Assembly (NCBI RefSeq): GCF_030915385.1
Contig: NZ_CP133268.1
Location: 1,798,001-1,862,000, forward strand
Length of the DNA: 64,000 nt
Source of the DNA: Neobacillus sp. PS3-12
Lineage (GTDB): Bacteria; Bacillota; Bacilli; Bacillales; Cytobacillaceae
Reading direction: 5' to 3'
The notes below the pieces were generated by a model. That model saw only the letters and a program-made list of their open reading frames with translations, ran no database searches and was not told the DNA's origin. A program made the position numbers and the translations under genes. Of this stretch, positions 18,139-29,063 are shown in pieces; the first letter of the stretch is position 1; every line of letters starts with the position of its first letter.

Positions 18139-18167
18139 TTGAAATTATGACATATCGCAATTATACT
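18139..18167 (+). promoter_or_regulatory. Sigma-A promoter of tagU
   Basis: TTGAAA (18139-18144), 17-bp spacer, TATACT (18162-18167). It is divergent from the glycan operon promoter about 60 bp away. Confidence 0.7.
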
Positions 18168-18224
18168 TTTAAATATGCGCTGTTAGATTGTGCAGCCAAA
18201 AAACTTAAAAAGGATGGTTTTTAA

Positions 18225-19217
18225 GTGATTAGTAGATCCCAAAGACCAAGAAAGAGAAAAAGAAAACTCCGAGTATTTAGAGTTACTCTTCTTGCCATTT
18301 TCATATTACTAGTCGGTGCTGGTGTCTATTTTTACAATGTTTATAACGATGTTGTTAACGCTGTTGATAAAATGCATAAACCAATCTCACGTACAGTTTC
18401 CCAGAAACGCACAACGGAAGTTAAATTTTCCAAAAAGGATCCAATTACCATTCTTCTTGTTGGTGTAGATAAACGTAAAGGCGATTCTGGACGTACAGAT
18501 TCAATGATTGTTGCAACAGTTAATCCTGAGAAAAAAACAACAACTCTTGTAAGTATCCCTCGAGATACAAAGACTAAGATTGTTTCAACAACTAATCCTA
18601 GTAAAAATAGAATTACAAAAATAAATGCTGCTTATGCATATGGCGGCATTGAAATGACGATTGATACGGTAGAAAATTTCTTGAATATTCCAATTGATTA
18701 CTATGTTCAGGTAAATATGGAAGGATTCAAGGATATTGTCAATTCTGTTGGCGGTATTGATGTAAATAATCAGTATGCTTTTGAATTAGACGGTGTAACC
18801 CTTAAAAAAGGACCGCAGCATTTAAATGGCTTGCAGGCGCTTGAATATGCAAGGATGAGACACCAAGATCCACGCGGAGATTTCGGCCGTCAAGACAGAC
18901 AGAAGGAAGTAATTACAAAGGTAATTCATAAAGGTGCATCCATTTCTACTCTAACAAACTATAATCATATTTTAACTGCTTTAGAAGATAATATTGAGAC
19001 CAACCTAACAATGGATGATATAATCGGTGTTCAGTCGAATTATAAAGCAGCAGCTAAAACCATTAATAAAGTAGAAATTACAGGTGATGGCAAAAATACA
19101 AATTCTGGATGGTATTATTTTGTTTCTGATAAGACCCGCCAGCAGCTATCAAATCAGTTGCGCGTACAGCTTGGACTTAAACCTGGCACAGTTTCTAGAA
19201 TAAATATTTACCAATAA
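18225..19217 (+). CDS. tagU: LytR-CpsA-Psr family wall-polymer ligase (TagU-type)
   Basis: 330 aa with a basic cytoplasmic N-terminus, one membrane helix at about 19-40, and an extracellular LCP domain: ILLVGVDKRKGDSGRTDSMIV, SIPRDTK, YARMRHQDPRGDFGRQDRQ with the arginines that bind the pyrophosphate of the lipid-linked polymer. These enzymes attach teichoic acid or capsule chains to peptidoglycan MurNAc. The start is GTG after AAAGGATGG. It is flanked on both sides by glycan genes and has its own promoter and terminator. Confidence 0.92.
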   Translation: MISRSQRPRKRKRKLRVFRVTLLAIFILLVGAGVYFYNVYNDVVNAVDKMHKPISRTVSQKRTTEVKFSKKDPITILLVGVDKRKGDSGRTDSMIVATVNPEKKTTTLVSIPRDTKTKIVSTTNPSKNRITKINAAYAYGGIEMTIDTVENFLNIPIDYYVQVNMEGFKDIVNSVGGIDVNNQYAFELDGVTLKKGPQHLNGLQALEYARMRHQDPRGDFGRQDRQKEVITKVIHKGASISTLTNYNHILTALEDNIETNLTMDDIIGVQSNYKAAAKTINKVEITGDGKNTNSGWYYFVSDKTRQQLSNQLRVQLGLKPGTVSRINIYQ

Positions 19218-19219
19218 AA

Positions 19220-19257
19220 AAACTCCAGCGCCATACCAATGACGCTGGGGTTTTTTT
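19220..19257 (+). terminator. Rho-independent terminator of tagU
   Basis: CTCCAGCG and CGCTGGGG pair across a 12-nt loop, followed by seven T. Confidence 0.9.
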
Positions 19258-19271
19258 ATAAGGAAAAATTC

Positions 19272-21851
19272 CTAATTTTCCTTTGTTTGTTTCCTTTTTA
19301 AAATAACAACGATGTAAATCAACAGTAAAAGCAGACTTCCGATTGATATTGCACACCCCGTTTTAAAACCTTCAGGCAAATAGGATAAAGCTATTGTGTG
19401 TTCTCCTTTGTCCAAGTTCACGCCGATAAATCCACCAAGCTTTTTAATTTGCTCATTTTTTCCATCCACTGAAATTTTCCATCCTTTATCGTATGGAATA
19501 GACAGGAATAATGAGCCTGAATGTGATACGTTAATATTCCCTTTAACGGTAGTCTCAGTCCAACTTTTTACATGAAGTGGTTCTTTGTTTAATACACCTA
19601 TCCGTTGATTAAAACTCGAAATATCCAATCCGTAAAATAATTGTTGCGTCAATTGTGTATCTGGGACAGAAAATACAATTTTAACAGTTACCTTTTCATT
19701 GGAAAAAGCCCCAAGATCTAAAACCCGATCATTATGATAGGTAGGATATACTCCTAAAGATTTCCCATTAACAGATATAGTTGTTTCATTATATCCGGCA
19801 AATCCCTTTCCTGCCGAGAGCGACGTATACAATTGTTGTTTATTCTTGACATTAAGAACCATCTCAATAGATCCCTCTTGTTGTGGATCTATTTTTTTAA
19901 TATATTGTATATTTCCTTGGTTAGTTACTGTTAAGTTTTTATATGAAATAGAGAGAGCTCTTATTTGTTGGAAGTAACTGTTATTTTGATTTACTGGACC
20001 TAATAATTGATTTTGGTTTTCAAAGGGATTATCATCATTCGTATTAAATTCAAACTGCTTCTGATTAACCATAAAGCCGATCGGTAACGAAAATTCGTTC
20101 TTATACAAACAAATACCATTCTCACACTTCTCCATTTTGTAACCATATTTACTTAAAGGTTCTTGTGTAATCAAATATTTAAAACCAAATAAGGCATCCG
20201 AAGTTAAAATACCTTGATTTTGCGCCAAAGAACGTGAACCTAAGGTTGTACTATATCCTATATTATTCATAAATTGATGAAGTACCCCATTCGACAAGGT
20301 ATTAAAGTTGGTCATTCCTTTATAGCCATATCGGATTGAATCATTTGGAGTAAGACGAACCAGTGAATTGGTCCGATAAAATCCCTTATCAGCATTTTTT
20401 AGTTGATTTACAATTTTTTCAAATGACTGATTTTGTATGTTATATTGATCACGAGTAAAGCTGTAGCCAGTATAACTGTTAATCGTTCTAAGGTGAAGAT
20501 AAGCATTTAATCCCAAATCCATACATGCAACAATTAACAGTAAAACTTGAAATAATGATTTTAGATTTGCTGAAACTGCTTTTCCATAAAGTAATAAACC
20601 AAAAACAGTTAATATAATGATATTAAGCAAAGCCTTATTCACTGACATCATATCAGGAGATAGCTTTGTCAGTAACATTAAAATAAAAACATTTGCTAAA
20701 TATACCTTAAATAACGCTGAAATATTCTCCTTATCAAAGGTAAGGTAGCTCTTAAACGATAATAAAATTAGAATAAAGGAAACTACAAACGCAAATCGCT
20801 GATAATATCCTGTTGGAGGTGAAAATGCATGCCAGACTAAATTTAAACCGTTTATTTGCATACTTAATAGAAGAATAAAAGATAAAATAAAATAAATAAC
20901 TTTTTCTCTGCTTTTTATTTTGTTATTCATAAAATAGATTGGAAACAAAAGCATTGCTAATAATCCACAATAAACATCTGGCAAATCAAAAAGATGGCCG
21001 CTGCCGTTATAAAATTTAGGCAATAGATCAAAAAAGCCGAACCCGAAATTTAACATATCACCCCATGTTACCGATGGACTCCCGTTACTTTTCAATAACA
21101 AAAATGTTGGTAACGTGATAAATGCAGAGATCCCACCTGCAATAATCGTAGACAACATAAATAATAAAAAGGATTTAATAAATTCTTTTATTGTTGTTGG
21201 TGTTGAAAAAATTCTGAGAAGATAATAAAGAAATGCGAACAGACCAACAATATAGGCCATATAGAAATTAGATACAAATAAAATGGATAAACTAATAATC
21301 AACAATAATGCCCTTTTCCTAAGGAGAAACTCGATTCCCAATAGGACAAGTGGTAGCATATAAACACTATCTAACCACATAATATTAAAAAAGTATCCGA
21401 TAGAATAAGAAACCAGAGAATATAGTGTAGAAAAGATGAGAATTGTTAACTTATTGGTCTTAAATAGTTTCGAAAGATAAACATTCATCATTAGACCAGC
21501 TAACCCAATTTTAATTAGTGTCATTATGACAAATGCCTCAGGCAAATGAGACTTTTGAAAAAAGAGAACGACAATAGAAATAGGGCTTGATAGGTAATAA
21601 GCAAATGTTCCCCAAAAATTTAATCCCATTCCTTCTTCCCAGGTGTAAAGGAGACTTCCGTTTCCACCTTTTATCACATCATAAAAGTGATTATAGAATT
21701 GAATATATTGCGTATATTGATCTGCCATTAATAAAGATTGGTTCCCGAATGGATAAATCCTCCTTAATACAAGGACACCACCGAGTATAAAAAACGGCAG
21801 AAGAAAGGAAATAATTAAACCAGTAAATCGAGTTAAAGTCCTCTGCATCAT
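19272..21851 (-). CDS. yfhO: YfhO-type membrane glycosyltransferase (module 1)
   Basis: 859 aa GT-C-like protein: about 12-13 membrane helices in the first 450 residues, an acidic first extracellular loop (MADQYTQYIQFYNHFYDVI), and a large extracellular beta-rich C-terminal part closing with one last helix near 835-855. Motifs typical of YfhO are SIPYDKGWKISVDG and the preceding YxGLDIS. In B. subtilis and Listeria, YfhO/GtlB moves a sugar from a polyprenyl phosphate donor to lipoteichoic acid outside the cell. It is preceded in the same direction by the CsbB-like gene that would make that donor. No flippase gene is adjacent; the GtrA at 28656 might serve both modules. Confidence 0.88.
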   Translation of the reverse strand: MMQRTLTRFTGLIISFLLPFFILGGVLVLRRIYPFGNQSLLMADQYTQYIQFYNHFYDVIKGGNGSLLYTWEEGMGLNFWGTFAYYLSSPISIVVLFFQKSHLPEAFVIMTLIKIGLAGLMMNVYLSKLFKTNKLTILIFSTLYSLVSYSIGYFFNIMWLDSVYMLPLVLLGIEFLLRKRALLLIISLSILFVSNFYMAYIVGLFAFLYYLLRIFSTPTTIKEFIKSFLLFMLSTIIAGGISAFITLPTFLLLKSNGSPSVTWGDMLNFGFGFFDLLPKFYNGSGHLFDLPDVYCGLLAMLLFPIYFMNNKIKSREKVIYFILSFILLLSMQINGLNLVWHAFSPPTGYYQRFAFVVSFILILLSFKSYLTFDKENISALFKVYLANVFILMLLTKLSPDMMSVNKALLNIIILTVFGLLLYGKAVSANLKSLFQVLLLIVACMDLGLNAYLHLRTINSYTGYSFTRDQYNIQNQSFEKIVNQLKNADKGFYRTNSLVRLTPNDSIRYGYKGMTNFNTLSNGVLHQFMNNIGYSTTLGSRSLAQNQGILTSDALFGFKYLITQEPLSKYGYKMEKCENGICLYKNEFSLPIGFMVNQKQFEFNTNDDNPFENQNQLLGPVNQNNSYFQQIRALSISYKNLTVTNQGNIQYIKKIDPQQEGSIEMVLNVKNKQQLYTSLSAGKGFAGYNETTISVNGKSLGVYPTYHNDRVLDLGAFSNEKVTVKIVFSVPDTQLTQQLFYGLDISSFNQRIGVLNKEPLHVKSWTETTVKGNINVSHSGSLFLSIPYDKGWKISVDGKNEQIKKLGGFIGVNLDKGEHTIALSYLPEGFKTGCAISIGSLLLLLIYIVVILKRKQTKEN

Positions 21852-21941
21852 TTACCCCCAAAAATATAAACCAAAGTATTTTAAACAAAATGTGAAAAGG
21901 GAGCCGACAAGTTCTTTCAGCATAAAATTTTTACATTATAT

Positions 21942-22916
21942 TTATCTTTTTAAAACTGCGTGCCTTCCTTTAACTTTTTTAGCACTAGATGAAGATTGTT
22001 CCTTTATAATATAATTAGGCCTAGCCTTCACCTCAATGAAGATTCTGCCTATGTATTCTCCAATAATCCCAAGGAAAATAAGCTGAATCCCGCCAAAGAA
22101 TAATATGATCGTCACTATTGAAGCATAGCCGCTAACAGCATTTCCAAAAAGTATTTTCTTAAAAATGGTATAAAACATAAATAGAAACGCAGAACTGGCG
22201 GTAAGGAAGCCAAAATAAGTCGCCCATCTTAATGGAGAAATAGTAAAAGACACTATACCATCTATAGCATATTGCACTAATTTCCAAAAACTCCAGCTGC
22301 TAGTACCTACAGCTCTTTCTACATTTTCAAATTCGATACATTTTGTCTTATATCCAACCCACATGAATAGACCCTTTGCAAAGCGATTTCGTTCTTTTAT
22401 TCTTAAAAAGCTATCTACCGCTTTTCTGTCCATTAAACGATAATCCCTTGCTCCATCAACTATCTGTACATCGCTTATTGCATTAATTAATTTGTAAAAC
22501 TGTTTTGCAAACCAGCTTCGGATGGGAGGTTCACCCGATCGTGTAGATCGCCTTGTGTATACAACATCAAATCCTTCAACAAACCAATCTTCTATCATTT
22601 GAGGCAACAAGTCAGGAGGATCCTGTAAATCAACATCCATTAATATAACCGCATCGCCTTGTGCGGCCTCAATACCCGCTAACATGGCTGACTCTTTACC
22701 AAAGTTCCTGCTAAAACTAATATATCTGACTTTCATTTCAAGCTTGCTTAACTCTTTTAATTTTTCCTCTGTTGCGTCTTTACTCCCATCGTTCACATAA
22801 ATAAATTCATAATCAATATAATCTATCCCCTCTAGTATAGGCTGTACAGTAGAATAAAATAATTCGATTGATTTTTCTTCATTGTAACAAGGAACAACTA
22901 TAGAAATTAATTTCAA
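21942..22916 (-). CDS. CsbB/GtrB-like polyprenyl-phosphate glycosyltransferase (module 1)
   Basis: 324 aa. GT2 catalytic domain (ISIVVPCYNEEKS, YVNDGSKD, SFSRNFGKESAMLAG, MDVDLQDPP) followed by two membrane helices at about 231-252 and 265-290, the CsbB/GtrB/DPM1-like layout. It would transfer a nucleotide sugar to undecaprenyl phosphate on the cytoplasmic face. It stands 90 bp upstream of the yfhO gene, so the pair likely forms a lipoteichoic acid glycosylation module. The 167 bp upstream hold its leader and the terminator of no other minus gene. Confidence 0.9.
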   Translation of the reverse strand: MKLISIVVPCYNEEKSIELFYSTVQPILEGIDYIDYEFIYVNDGSKDATEEKLKELSKLEMKVRYISFSRNFGKESAMLAGIEAAQGDAVILMDVDLQDPPDLLPQMIEDWFVEGFDVVYTRRSTRSGEPPIRSWFAKQFYKLINAISDVQIVDGARDYRLMDRKAVDSFLRIKERNRFAKGLFMWVGYKTKCIEFENVERAVGTSSWSFWKLVQYAIDGIVSFTISPLRWATYFGFLTASSAFLFMFYTIFKKILFGNAVSGYASIVTIILFFGGIQLIFLGIIGEYIGRIFIEVKARPNYIIKEQSSSSAKKVKGRHAVLKR

Positions 22917-23037
22917 CTTTAAATCACCTTTCTAATTAAATTGTTCAAAATATACCTTCAGATTTTTATTTGTTCAAAAAGCTAGTCAGTTAATTATTTT
23001 ACTATACATTAAATAGCCATTCAATTGACACAGCCAT

Positions 23038-23078
23038 AAAAAAAGGAAATGCTCATCATAATGAGTCATTTCCTTTTT
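23038..23078 (-). terminator. Rho-independent terminator of the glucosaminidase gene
   Basis: AAAAAGGAAATG pairs with CATTTCCTTTTT around an inner CTCAT/ATGAG stem. The palindrome is strong enough to work on either strand. Confidence 0.88.
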
Positions 23079-23083
23079 GGATT

Positions 23084-25711
23084 TTACAATGGTGGTGTCG
23101 GTTGACCAACTGGAATTGAAGTACCATAGCTTGATGGTACCGTTGATGTTGCTGGTAGAATATTGGTTTGACTATAATATGCATAATCTGTTGCATAATT
23201 ATATGGTTTTATTTTTTCCATAATGCTTGCTATACCATTCGCCCAGTTCTGGTCAGATGCATAACGAACATTCATACCTTTTAAGGTAGAACCATTATAA
23301 TATTTGCCAGTTGGGTCTAAATAATTTTTCCGCACAATGTATCCTTCATAATTGATACTGTCTACATCACTTGGAAAATAATAAGCCCCGTTAAATGGAT
23401 TGGTATCATAGGCACCATATCCGAATAAATTGTGCTTATAGTTATAAATATCTGATTTTCCCCAGCCTGTTTCCCAAATTGCATGTGCTGCAAGGTACTG
23501 CGCATTCACACCATATGTTGCTTGCGCATTTATAAAGTACTGGACATCTTTTAAAAGAGGGCTCCCCGGATAATACTTATTAAAGAAATTAGTAAGATCG
23601 GCTGCCGTTATATTTGTCGGTTTTCTCAAATCAATAAGAGTATACGGATCCCCATTACTTACTAGAATCGTACTTGATAGTGTTGTAGATGTACCATTTG
23701 TACCGATTTCCTTTACAGACAAAACGTGTTGTCCATCTGGAAACTGCTGTGTATCAAAACTGAATTGATAACCTGAATTTGAATTTTGATATTGTGAAAA
23801 AGCAGTTGCTACATCTGTTCTTGTATTTCCATACTGAGCATTTCCAATGCTTTTTCCATCAACCAATACTTCAACTTTAGCTACGTCACTTCCATCCAAG
23901 AACCAGCCTTGGACGGTTGTAGTTCCTTTAATTGTAGTAAGATTCAAAGGAGCATCAATTGAACCAACTGAAGGTAAATTTTGTACATTCACATTTAAGT
24001 TGCCAAGTACTGTTGTAGTTCCATTATTCCCTGTCTCAACAACGGTTAAATTGTGTGTTCCATTCGTTAAAGTCCTTGCATCAACCTTATATTGATATCC
24101 GGAATTTCCATTTTGATATGCTGGGAAGACTGCCGCTACATCAGTACGAATAATACCAAGTTGCGCTTGTCCAGCACTTTTTCCATCTACAAAGACCTCG
24201 ACTTTATTAACTCCGCTTCCATCTAAAGCCCAGCCTTGTACGTTGATTTCCCTTTTGATTACATTCCCATTTACTGGTGTATCAAGAGAGCCTTTGACTG
24301 GCAGGTTTTGAACATTTACAGTCTGATTGCCAATTACTGTAGTTAATCCGTTATTCCCTGTCTCCCTAACAGTTAGTGAGTGCTGACCATTAGGTAGGCT
24401 CTTGGTATCTAGTGTGTATTGATATCCTGAATCTCCATACTGATAATCCGGAAAAGCTTTTAGTACATCTGGGCGAGCAATTGCTAGTTGCGCTAATCCC
24501 ACACTTTTCCCATCGACTAGAACTTCAATTTTAGATACTCCGCTTCCGTCTAGAGACCAGCCTCTTACTACAACTTGATCTTTAATCATGGAGCCATTTG
24601 TCGGACCATCAATAGAACCTATTGGTGATAGATTTTGAACATTTACGTTTTGAACTCCTATCACTGTGGTAATTCCGTTATTCCCTATTTCTCTAACAGT
24701 AAGAGAATGTTGACCATTGGTTAAACTTTTTGTATCAAGTGTATATTGATATCCGGAGTTTGTATCTTGGTACGTTGGAAAGACTCTTGCCACATCTGGA
24801 CGAGCAATTCCAGTCTGTGTTGTTCCAACACTTCTTCCATCTACTAAAATCTCAATTTTGTTTACTCCACTTACGTCCAAAGCCCAACCTTGTACTGTAA
24901 CTTGACCTTTAACAGTTGAGCCATTTGCAGGGAGATCAACGGAACCTATTGGTGATAAATTTTGAATATTCACCAATTGACTGTTTAATAGTGTCGTGCC
25001 TCCGTTATTACCCGTCTCTCTAACCGTCAGTGAATGTTGACCAACTGAGAAATTCCTTGTGTCAAGGGCATAATGAAATCCGAAATTTGGATCTTGATAA
25101 TCTGGCAGAGCTTTTGCGACATCGGGACGAGGATCTCCAGGTTGCGCTAATCCCACGCTCTTCCCATCTACCAATACCTCTACTTTGTTTACTCCACTTA
25201 AATCCATGAACCATCCCTGCAACGTAAATACACCATTAATGGTAGAACCTGGAGTAGGGGAATCTATATATCCTCTTACCGGTAAATTTTGTACATTTAC
25301 CATTTGATTGTTAAGGACAGTCGTTCCTCCGTCATTACCAGTTTCTTTAACAGTTAGTGCGTGCTGCCCACTGGTTAAACTTTTTGTATTAAGGGCATAA
25401 TGGTAACCCGGAGTAGGATTTTGATAGCCAGGAAATGCATTTGCTACATCCGGGCGAGAATCATTAAGCTGTGCCAATCCCACACTTGTTCCATCGACCA
25501 AAATTTCAATCTTGGAAACACCGCTTGAGTCTACAAACCACCCTGAAACATTACTAATTCCGCTAATAGCAGAACCTCCAAGCGGATTATCAATATATCC
25601 TCTAGCAGGAAGGGTAGCTGCTGACACCCTACTAATATTAAAGATTAGTATAATAGTAAATAAGGTCACACAAAGTATTAAATTGTTAACTTTATGTCTA
25701 ATGAAATTCAC
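23084..25711 (-). CDS. Secreted endo-beta-N-acetylglucosaminidase with six Ig-like repeats
   Basis: 875 aa. A signal peptide ends near residue 32 (VSAATLPA). Six repeats of about 107 aa fill residues 37 to about 680; each has GWxxDxSGVxKxEVLVDG, a GYQYTLDT strand and [14 protein letters not shown], like Big_7-type Ig domains. The C-terminal glucosaminidase (GH73-type, about 690-850) has [10 protein letters not shown] with the likely catalytic Glu and NLFGYGAYD. It cleaves peptidoglycan glycan strands outside the cell. The same repeats occur in the amidase at 37304. The only canonical start, GTG at 25711, overlaps a perfect AGGAGGTGA site; an ATT at 25702 lies at ideal distance. No LPXTG or SLH anchor is seen. 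Confidence 0.9.
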   Translation of the reverse strand: MNFIRHKVNNLILCVTLFTIILIFNISRVSAATLPARGYIDNPLGGSAISGISNVSGWFVDSSGVSKIEILVDGTSVGLAQLNDSRPDVANAFPGYQNPTPGYHYALNTKSLTSGQHALTVKETGNDGGTTVLNNQMVNVQNLPVRGYIDSPTPGSTINGVFTLQGWFMDLSGVNKVEVLVDGKSVGLAQPGDPRPDVAKALPDYQDPNFGFHYALDTRNFSVGQHSLTVRETGNNGGTTLLNSQLVNIQNLSPIGSVDLPANGSTVKGQVTVQGWALDVSGVNKIEILVDGRSVGTTQTGIARPDVARVFPTYQDTNSGYQYTLDTKSLTNGQHSLTVREIGNNGITTVIGVQNVNVQNLSPIGSIDGPTNGSMIKDQVVVRGWSLDGSGVSKIEVLVDGKSVGLAQLAIARPDVLKAFPDYQYGDSGYQYTLDTKSLPNGQHSLTVRETGNNGLTTVIGNQTVNVQNLPVKGSLDTPVNGNVIKREINVQGWALDGSGVNKVEVFVDGKSAGQAQLGIIRTDVAAVFPAYQNGNSGYQYKVDARTLTNGTHNLTVVETGNNGTTTVLGNLNVNVQNLPSVGSIDAPLNLTTIKGTTTVQGWFLDGSDVAKVEVLVDGKSIGNAQYGNTRTDVATAFSQYQNSNSGYQFSFDTQQFPDGQHVLSVKEIGTNGTSTTLSSTILVSNGDPYTLIDLRKPTNITAADLTNFFNKYYPGSPLLKDVQYFINAQATYGVNAQYLAAHAIWETGWGKSDIYNYKHNLFGYGAYDTNPFNGAYYFPSDVDSINYEGYIVRKNYLDPTGKYYNGSTLKGMNVRYASDQNWANGIASIMEKIKPYNYATDYAYYSQTNILPATSTVPSSYGTSIPVGQPTPPL

Positions 25712-25851
25712 CTCCTAGGTCATTATTAAATTTATAATGTACCTAGACAAATATACCAAACAATATACTAGTAAACAATTGAATTTTGTTAGATACTTTT
25801 GTAAAATAAAGAATTTTTCTCTTCTTTTCCCAATAACATTTCCTTACCGAT

Positions 25852-25886
25852 AAAAAACTAACCGGTTACTAGAAGTAACCGGTTAG
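25852..25886 (-). terminator. Rho-independent terminator of the second YfhO operon
   Basis: The 13-bp arms CTAACCGGTTACT and AGTAACCGGTTAG are perfectly paired; on the minus strand a TTTTTTA tract follows. Confidence 0.88.
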
Positions 25887-25945
25887 TAAGGTTTGTTGAG
25901 AGGGTATTTTCAAAACTTATTAGCAAAGGTGGATCGACACTTTGA

Positions 25946-28654
25946 CTAATCAGTTAGTTTTTTTATTTCATTGTTTTTTTTCTTAAAAAAGATGATTTGT
26001 AAAATGATTAGGACACAGCCAATCAATGATATGGCCGTTCCTATAGTTAATAAAGGCTGCTTATATTGAAGCTCTACAATATGGTTCCCTTTTGGGATAA
26101 GGGCACCTATAAATCCAATGTTTATTTGTTCTGTCTGAACTTCTTTTCCGTCTACTTTAAGTTTCCAACCTTTATCATATGGAATTGACAGAAACAACAT
26201 TTGCTTCTTATTAACATTTATTGTGCCTTTAATATAACTGTTTTTAAAATCAACGATATTTAATTTATTCATTTTTAGCTTTTTAATTGAATTTTGATCG
26301 TTTACATTGCTAACAGGAACTATTCGCAAATTCCTTATCCTATAGACTCCTGGTGCATCTCCAGGATCAAAACGCAATTGATTTATATTTTTTACATCTA
26401 TTTCGAAGGCAACCTTTTCCGAGTTACCCGTAACATTAAACCAATATGCATTCGTTTGATTATAGTCCCCGCTTCCACTTTTCCAATAAATCTGACCGCT
26501 TGTGTTGTTTGGCCCCTGTACCTCAAATTCCACTTTCCAGCCTTTTTCTGGTTTAGTTACAGGAACAATAATCCCCGGGTCCCCAACTTCGCTGGATATT
26601 TCAAAGTCATTATTCCCTTTTACGTTACGAATAGAACCATTATTAACCTTTAATGTTTTAATATTATACTTTAAGTTACTTTCACTTTTTGGTATTACGT
26701 ATTTATTTAATGGGCTTTCATTCTTTACCACTGCAGCATTCAGCAGTACACCATCTTTTTCAAAAGGCATAAGTTGATTGAATTCTTTTTCTGTGACATA
26801 AGAATTATAGGTAAACCCAATTGGTAAGGCATCCGGATTTTCAAATAAGTGAACATCTCCAAAGTTCTTTTGTTTTTTATAATCTATCGGCACATTATTA
26901 TCTTTACTTAAAACATATTTTACACCTGTTAAATCTCTTAAAACTGGCCGTTGATCATATCCACCGGCTAAATTATTGTCGTTTAATCTGGTATTTAATT
27001 CCTTTAAAAAGGTTAAGTAATTTGGATTATTTAATGAATTATACGATTTGACACCATTATAATTTTGAAATAATGAATCATTGAAAGAATAAGAAACGTA
27101 ATTTTTATCTAAGCGATATAAACTGCTATCCTTATTTTTAATATAGTCTAGTGTCTCATTTGTATAATCATAATAACCCTCTTTAATTTTACTAACATTT
27201 GCAGGAACAGTATACCTATCATTTACTGTTTGATAATTAAAAGTAATTAATTCAACTGAAACAAGTGCAAGTAATATAAGCCAGGTAAAATAATTTTTTT
27301 TATGTAAAAACATCAAAGTGACGGAATACACAACTAAAAAGATGCCCACGATTAATGCCATTTTTTTTATAAAATGACTTTGTACATAAGCTGCAGGAAT
27401 CATATTATGTAAAATCATCACTTTATCACAATAGTACCATCCAATTACGACAAATATAAAACTAATGAAGAGACCTGCATAGGATACTTTCTTCAATTGT
27501 GAAATAGAATGTAGTACACTAGCAATTGTTAATACATTTAAAAATTCAATAAGAAAGTTCCATCTATAGTTAAAAGACGAAAAGGCACTAAAAAAGGTTG
27601 AGAAGAATGGAAAAATCAAAATAATGAAGGATAATATGCTTGCTGAAATCAGCAATATTTTATTTTTCATACTCATCCTCATAAAGAATAATTGAGGAAA
27701 AGCCAAGATCCATAAAAGGCTGCTGCAAAGTAACGGTCCTTCATAATAATTGATAGAACCAAAATATTGCAGACCTACTCCAAGCGAATTGTTGGAAAAC
27801 AGTCTTAAAAAGATGGAAACATATTCTTTATAGGTAGCTAAATAAAAGATATGTCCATTAAAAAGAGATCCGCTCGTACGAGGACTAGATAATATTAAAT
27901 AGGCAACAGGCAAAAATACAATAGCTCCAGCTCCCAATCCAACGAAGTAAGATACAAAGAAGCGAGTGATTTTTCCTAACACTTTCTTAACATTAATTTT
28001 TGATTCAATCCATTGCAGGCGGAATAATACATAGAAAAAAATAAAGACACTAACCATAAACAAAAAATATGGTGAATTGATCGCCATAATGGCAATACTG
28101 ATCGAAAATAAGTAAGGTCTTTTCCCCATTATCCATAACTCCAGTGTATAGATAATAAATGTGAAAAAAACAAGCATCGTAGCAAACCAATAATGCTGAC
28201 CCCACAACATCATGTAGCCATTAAAAGCCCAGATTAAAGAAGAAATCACTGCTGGGAACTTTTTAATAGAAAATAAATATAAATATGCATAAAATATGAT
28301 ACCGGATATAAATATTTTAATTAATGATATGATCAGAATTCCATATGCCAAAGACTTAATAGGAAATAAAAGTAAGATAAGCATGAACGGATCAAATAAG
28401 AAGGCATAAAGTGCAAAGGTACTTGTGCCCAGTCCCATTTGAAAAGACCAACTTCCTAATGTTCCATTTCTGATGGAATCAAGAATATATTTATACATCG
28501 GCCAATACGATTGTCTTGTATCACCACCGATATCAAAAAATATATATAAACGTTTTTGAAGGATAAAGTCAAAAAACAGAAATCCGGCAATGATAAACAT
28601 GAATAACAAAAGCACAAAGAAATATTTGTCTCTTACGAAAACTCTTTTTTTCAC
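25946..28654 (-). CDS. YfhO-type membrane glycosyltransferase (module 2)
   Basis: 902 aa, same architecture as the protein at 19272: about 12-13 helices, an acidic extracellular loop (GGDTRQSYWPMYKYI), a large extracellular domain from about residue 470, and a closing helix at 865-890. LSIPYDKGWKLKVDG matches the module 1 protein. The two paralogues differ in length and central domain, so they probably use different sugars or acceptors. It is the last gene of an operon running from the aminotransferase through GNAT, ketoisomerase, GT2 and GtrA, spaced one base from gtrA. Confidence 0.88.
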   Translation of the reverse strand: MKKRVFVRDKYFFVLLLFMFIIAGFLFFDFILQKRLYIFFDIGGDTRQSYWPMYKYILDSIRNGTLGSWSFQMGLGTSTFALYAFLFDPFMLILLLFPIKSLAYGILIISLIKIFISGIIFYAYLYLFSIKKFPAVISSLIWAFNGYMMLWGQHYWFATMLVFFTFIIYTLELWIMGKRPYLFSISIAIMAINSPYFLFMVSVFIFFYVLFRLQWIESKINVKKVLGKITRFFVSYFVGLGAGAIVFLPVAYLILSSPRTSGSLFNGHIFYLATYKEYVSIFLRLFSNNSLGVGLQYFGSINYYEGPLLCSSLLWILAFPQLFFMRMSMKNKILLISASILSFIILIFPFFSTFFSAFSSFNYRWNFLIEFLNVLTIASVLHSISQLKKVSYAGLFISFIFVVIGWYYCDKVMILHNMIPAAYVQSHFIKKMALIVGIFLVVYSVTLMFLHKKNYFTWLILLALVSVELITFNYQTVNDRYTVPANVSKIKEGYYDYTNETLDYIKNKDSSLYRLDKNYVSYSFNDSLFQNYNGVKSYNSLNNPNYLTFLKELNTRLNDNNLAGGYDQRPVLRDLTGVKYVLSKDNNVPIDYKKQKNFGDVHLFENPDALPIGFTYNSYVTEKEFNQLMPFEKDGVLLNAAVVKNESPLNKYVIPKSESNLKYNIKTLKVNNGSIRNVKGNNDFEISSEVGDPGIIVPVTKPEKGWKVEFEVQGPNNTSGQIYWKSGSGDYNQTNAYWFNVTGNSEKVAFEIDVKNINQLRFDPGDAPGVYRIRNLRIVPVSNVNDQNSIKKLKMNKLNIVDFKNSYIKGTINVNKKQMLFLSIPYDKGWKLKVDGKEVQTEQINIGFIGALIPKGNHIVELQYKQPLLTIGTAISLIGCVLIILQIIFFKKKNNEIKKLTD

Positions 28655-28655
28655 T

Positions 28656-29063
28656 TTACTTTACCCCATTTTCTTCTTTAAATGTCCATATTTTATTTAA
28701 AAAATAATTATAAAAAACATTAAAACACGTCACTATAATCTGTGCAAAAAGCTTTGATAAGTGAAACAGATCAACTAATATATATAGAATTGCTAGATTT
28801 AAAAGCAAGGATGTTAAATAAACTCCAAAAAACTTCAAACCCTTGTTAAGATTCATTTTATTTTTAAACACAAAAGAAGAACTTAAAAAATAGCCGTTTA
28901 TTAATCCGGCTAAATAAGAGATTGTACTCGCTACTAAATAATTAACATTCAGCTTCAATAATAAAGCATAAACCAATAGGGAGATACCAGTGTTTGTTGC
29001 GCCAACCAAACAAAATTTAATAAACTGTCCATACTTTGTTATGGACAGTTTTAATTTATTCAT
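28656..29063 (-). CDS. GtrA-family flippase (GtcA-like)
   Basis: 135 aa with four membrane helices; FCLVGATNTGISLLVY, YLAGLINGYFLSSSFVF and FNVFYNYFLNKIWTF are the standard GtrA strings. GtrA/GtcA proteins are thought to flip the polyprenyl-phosphate sugar to the outer leaflet. The ATG overlaps the GT2 stop (ATGA), which couples the pair. It is the only flippase of this family in the window, although two CsbB/YfhO modules are present. Confidence 0.92.
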   Translation of the reverse strand: MNKLKLSITKYGQFIKFCLVGATNTGISLLVYALLLKLNVNYLVASTISYLAGLINGYFLSSSFVFKNKMNLNKGLKFFGVYLTSLLLNLAILYILVDLFHLSKLFAQIIVTCFNVFYNYFLNKIWTFKEENGVK

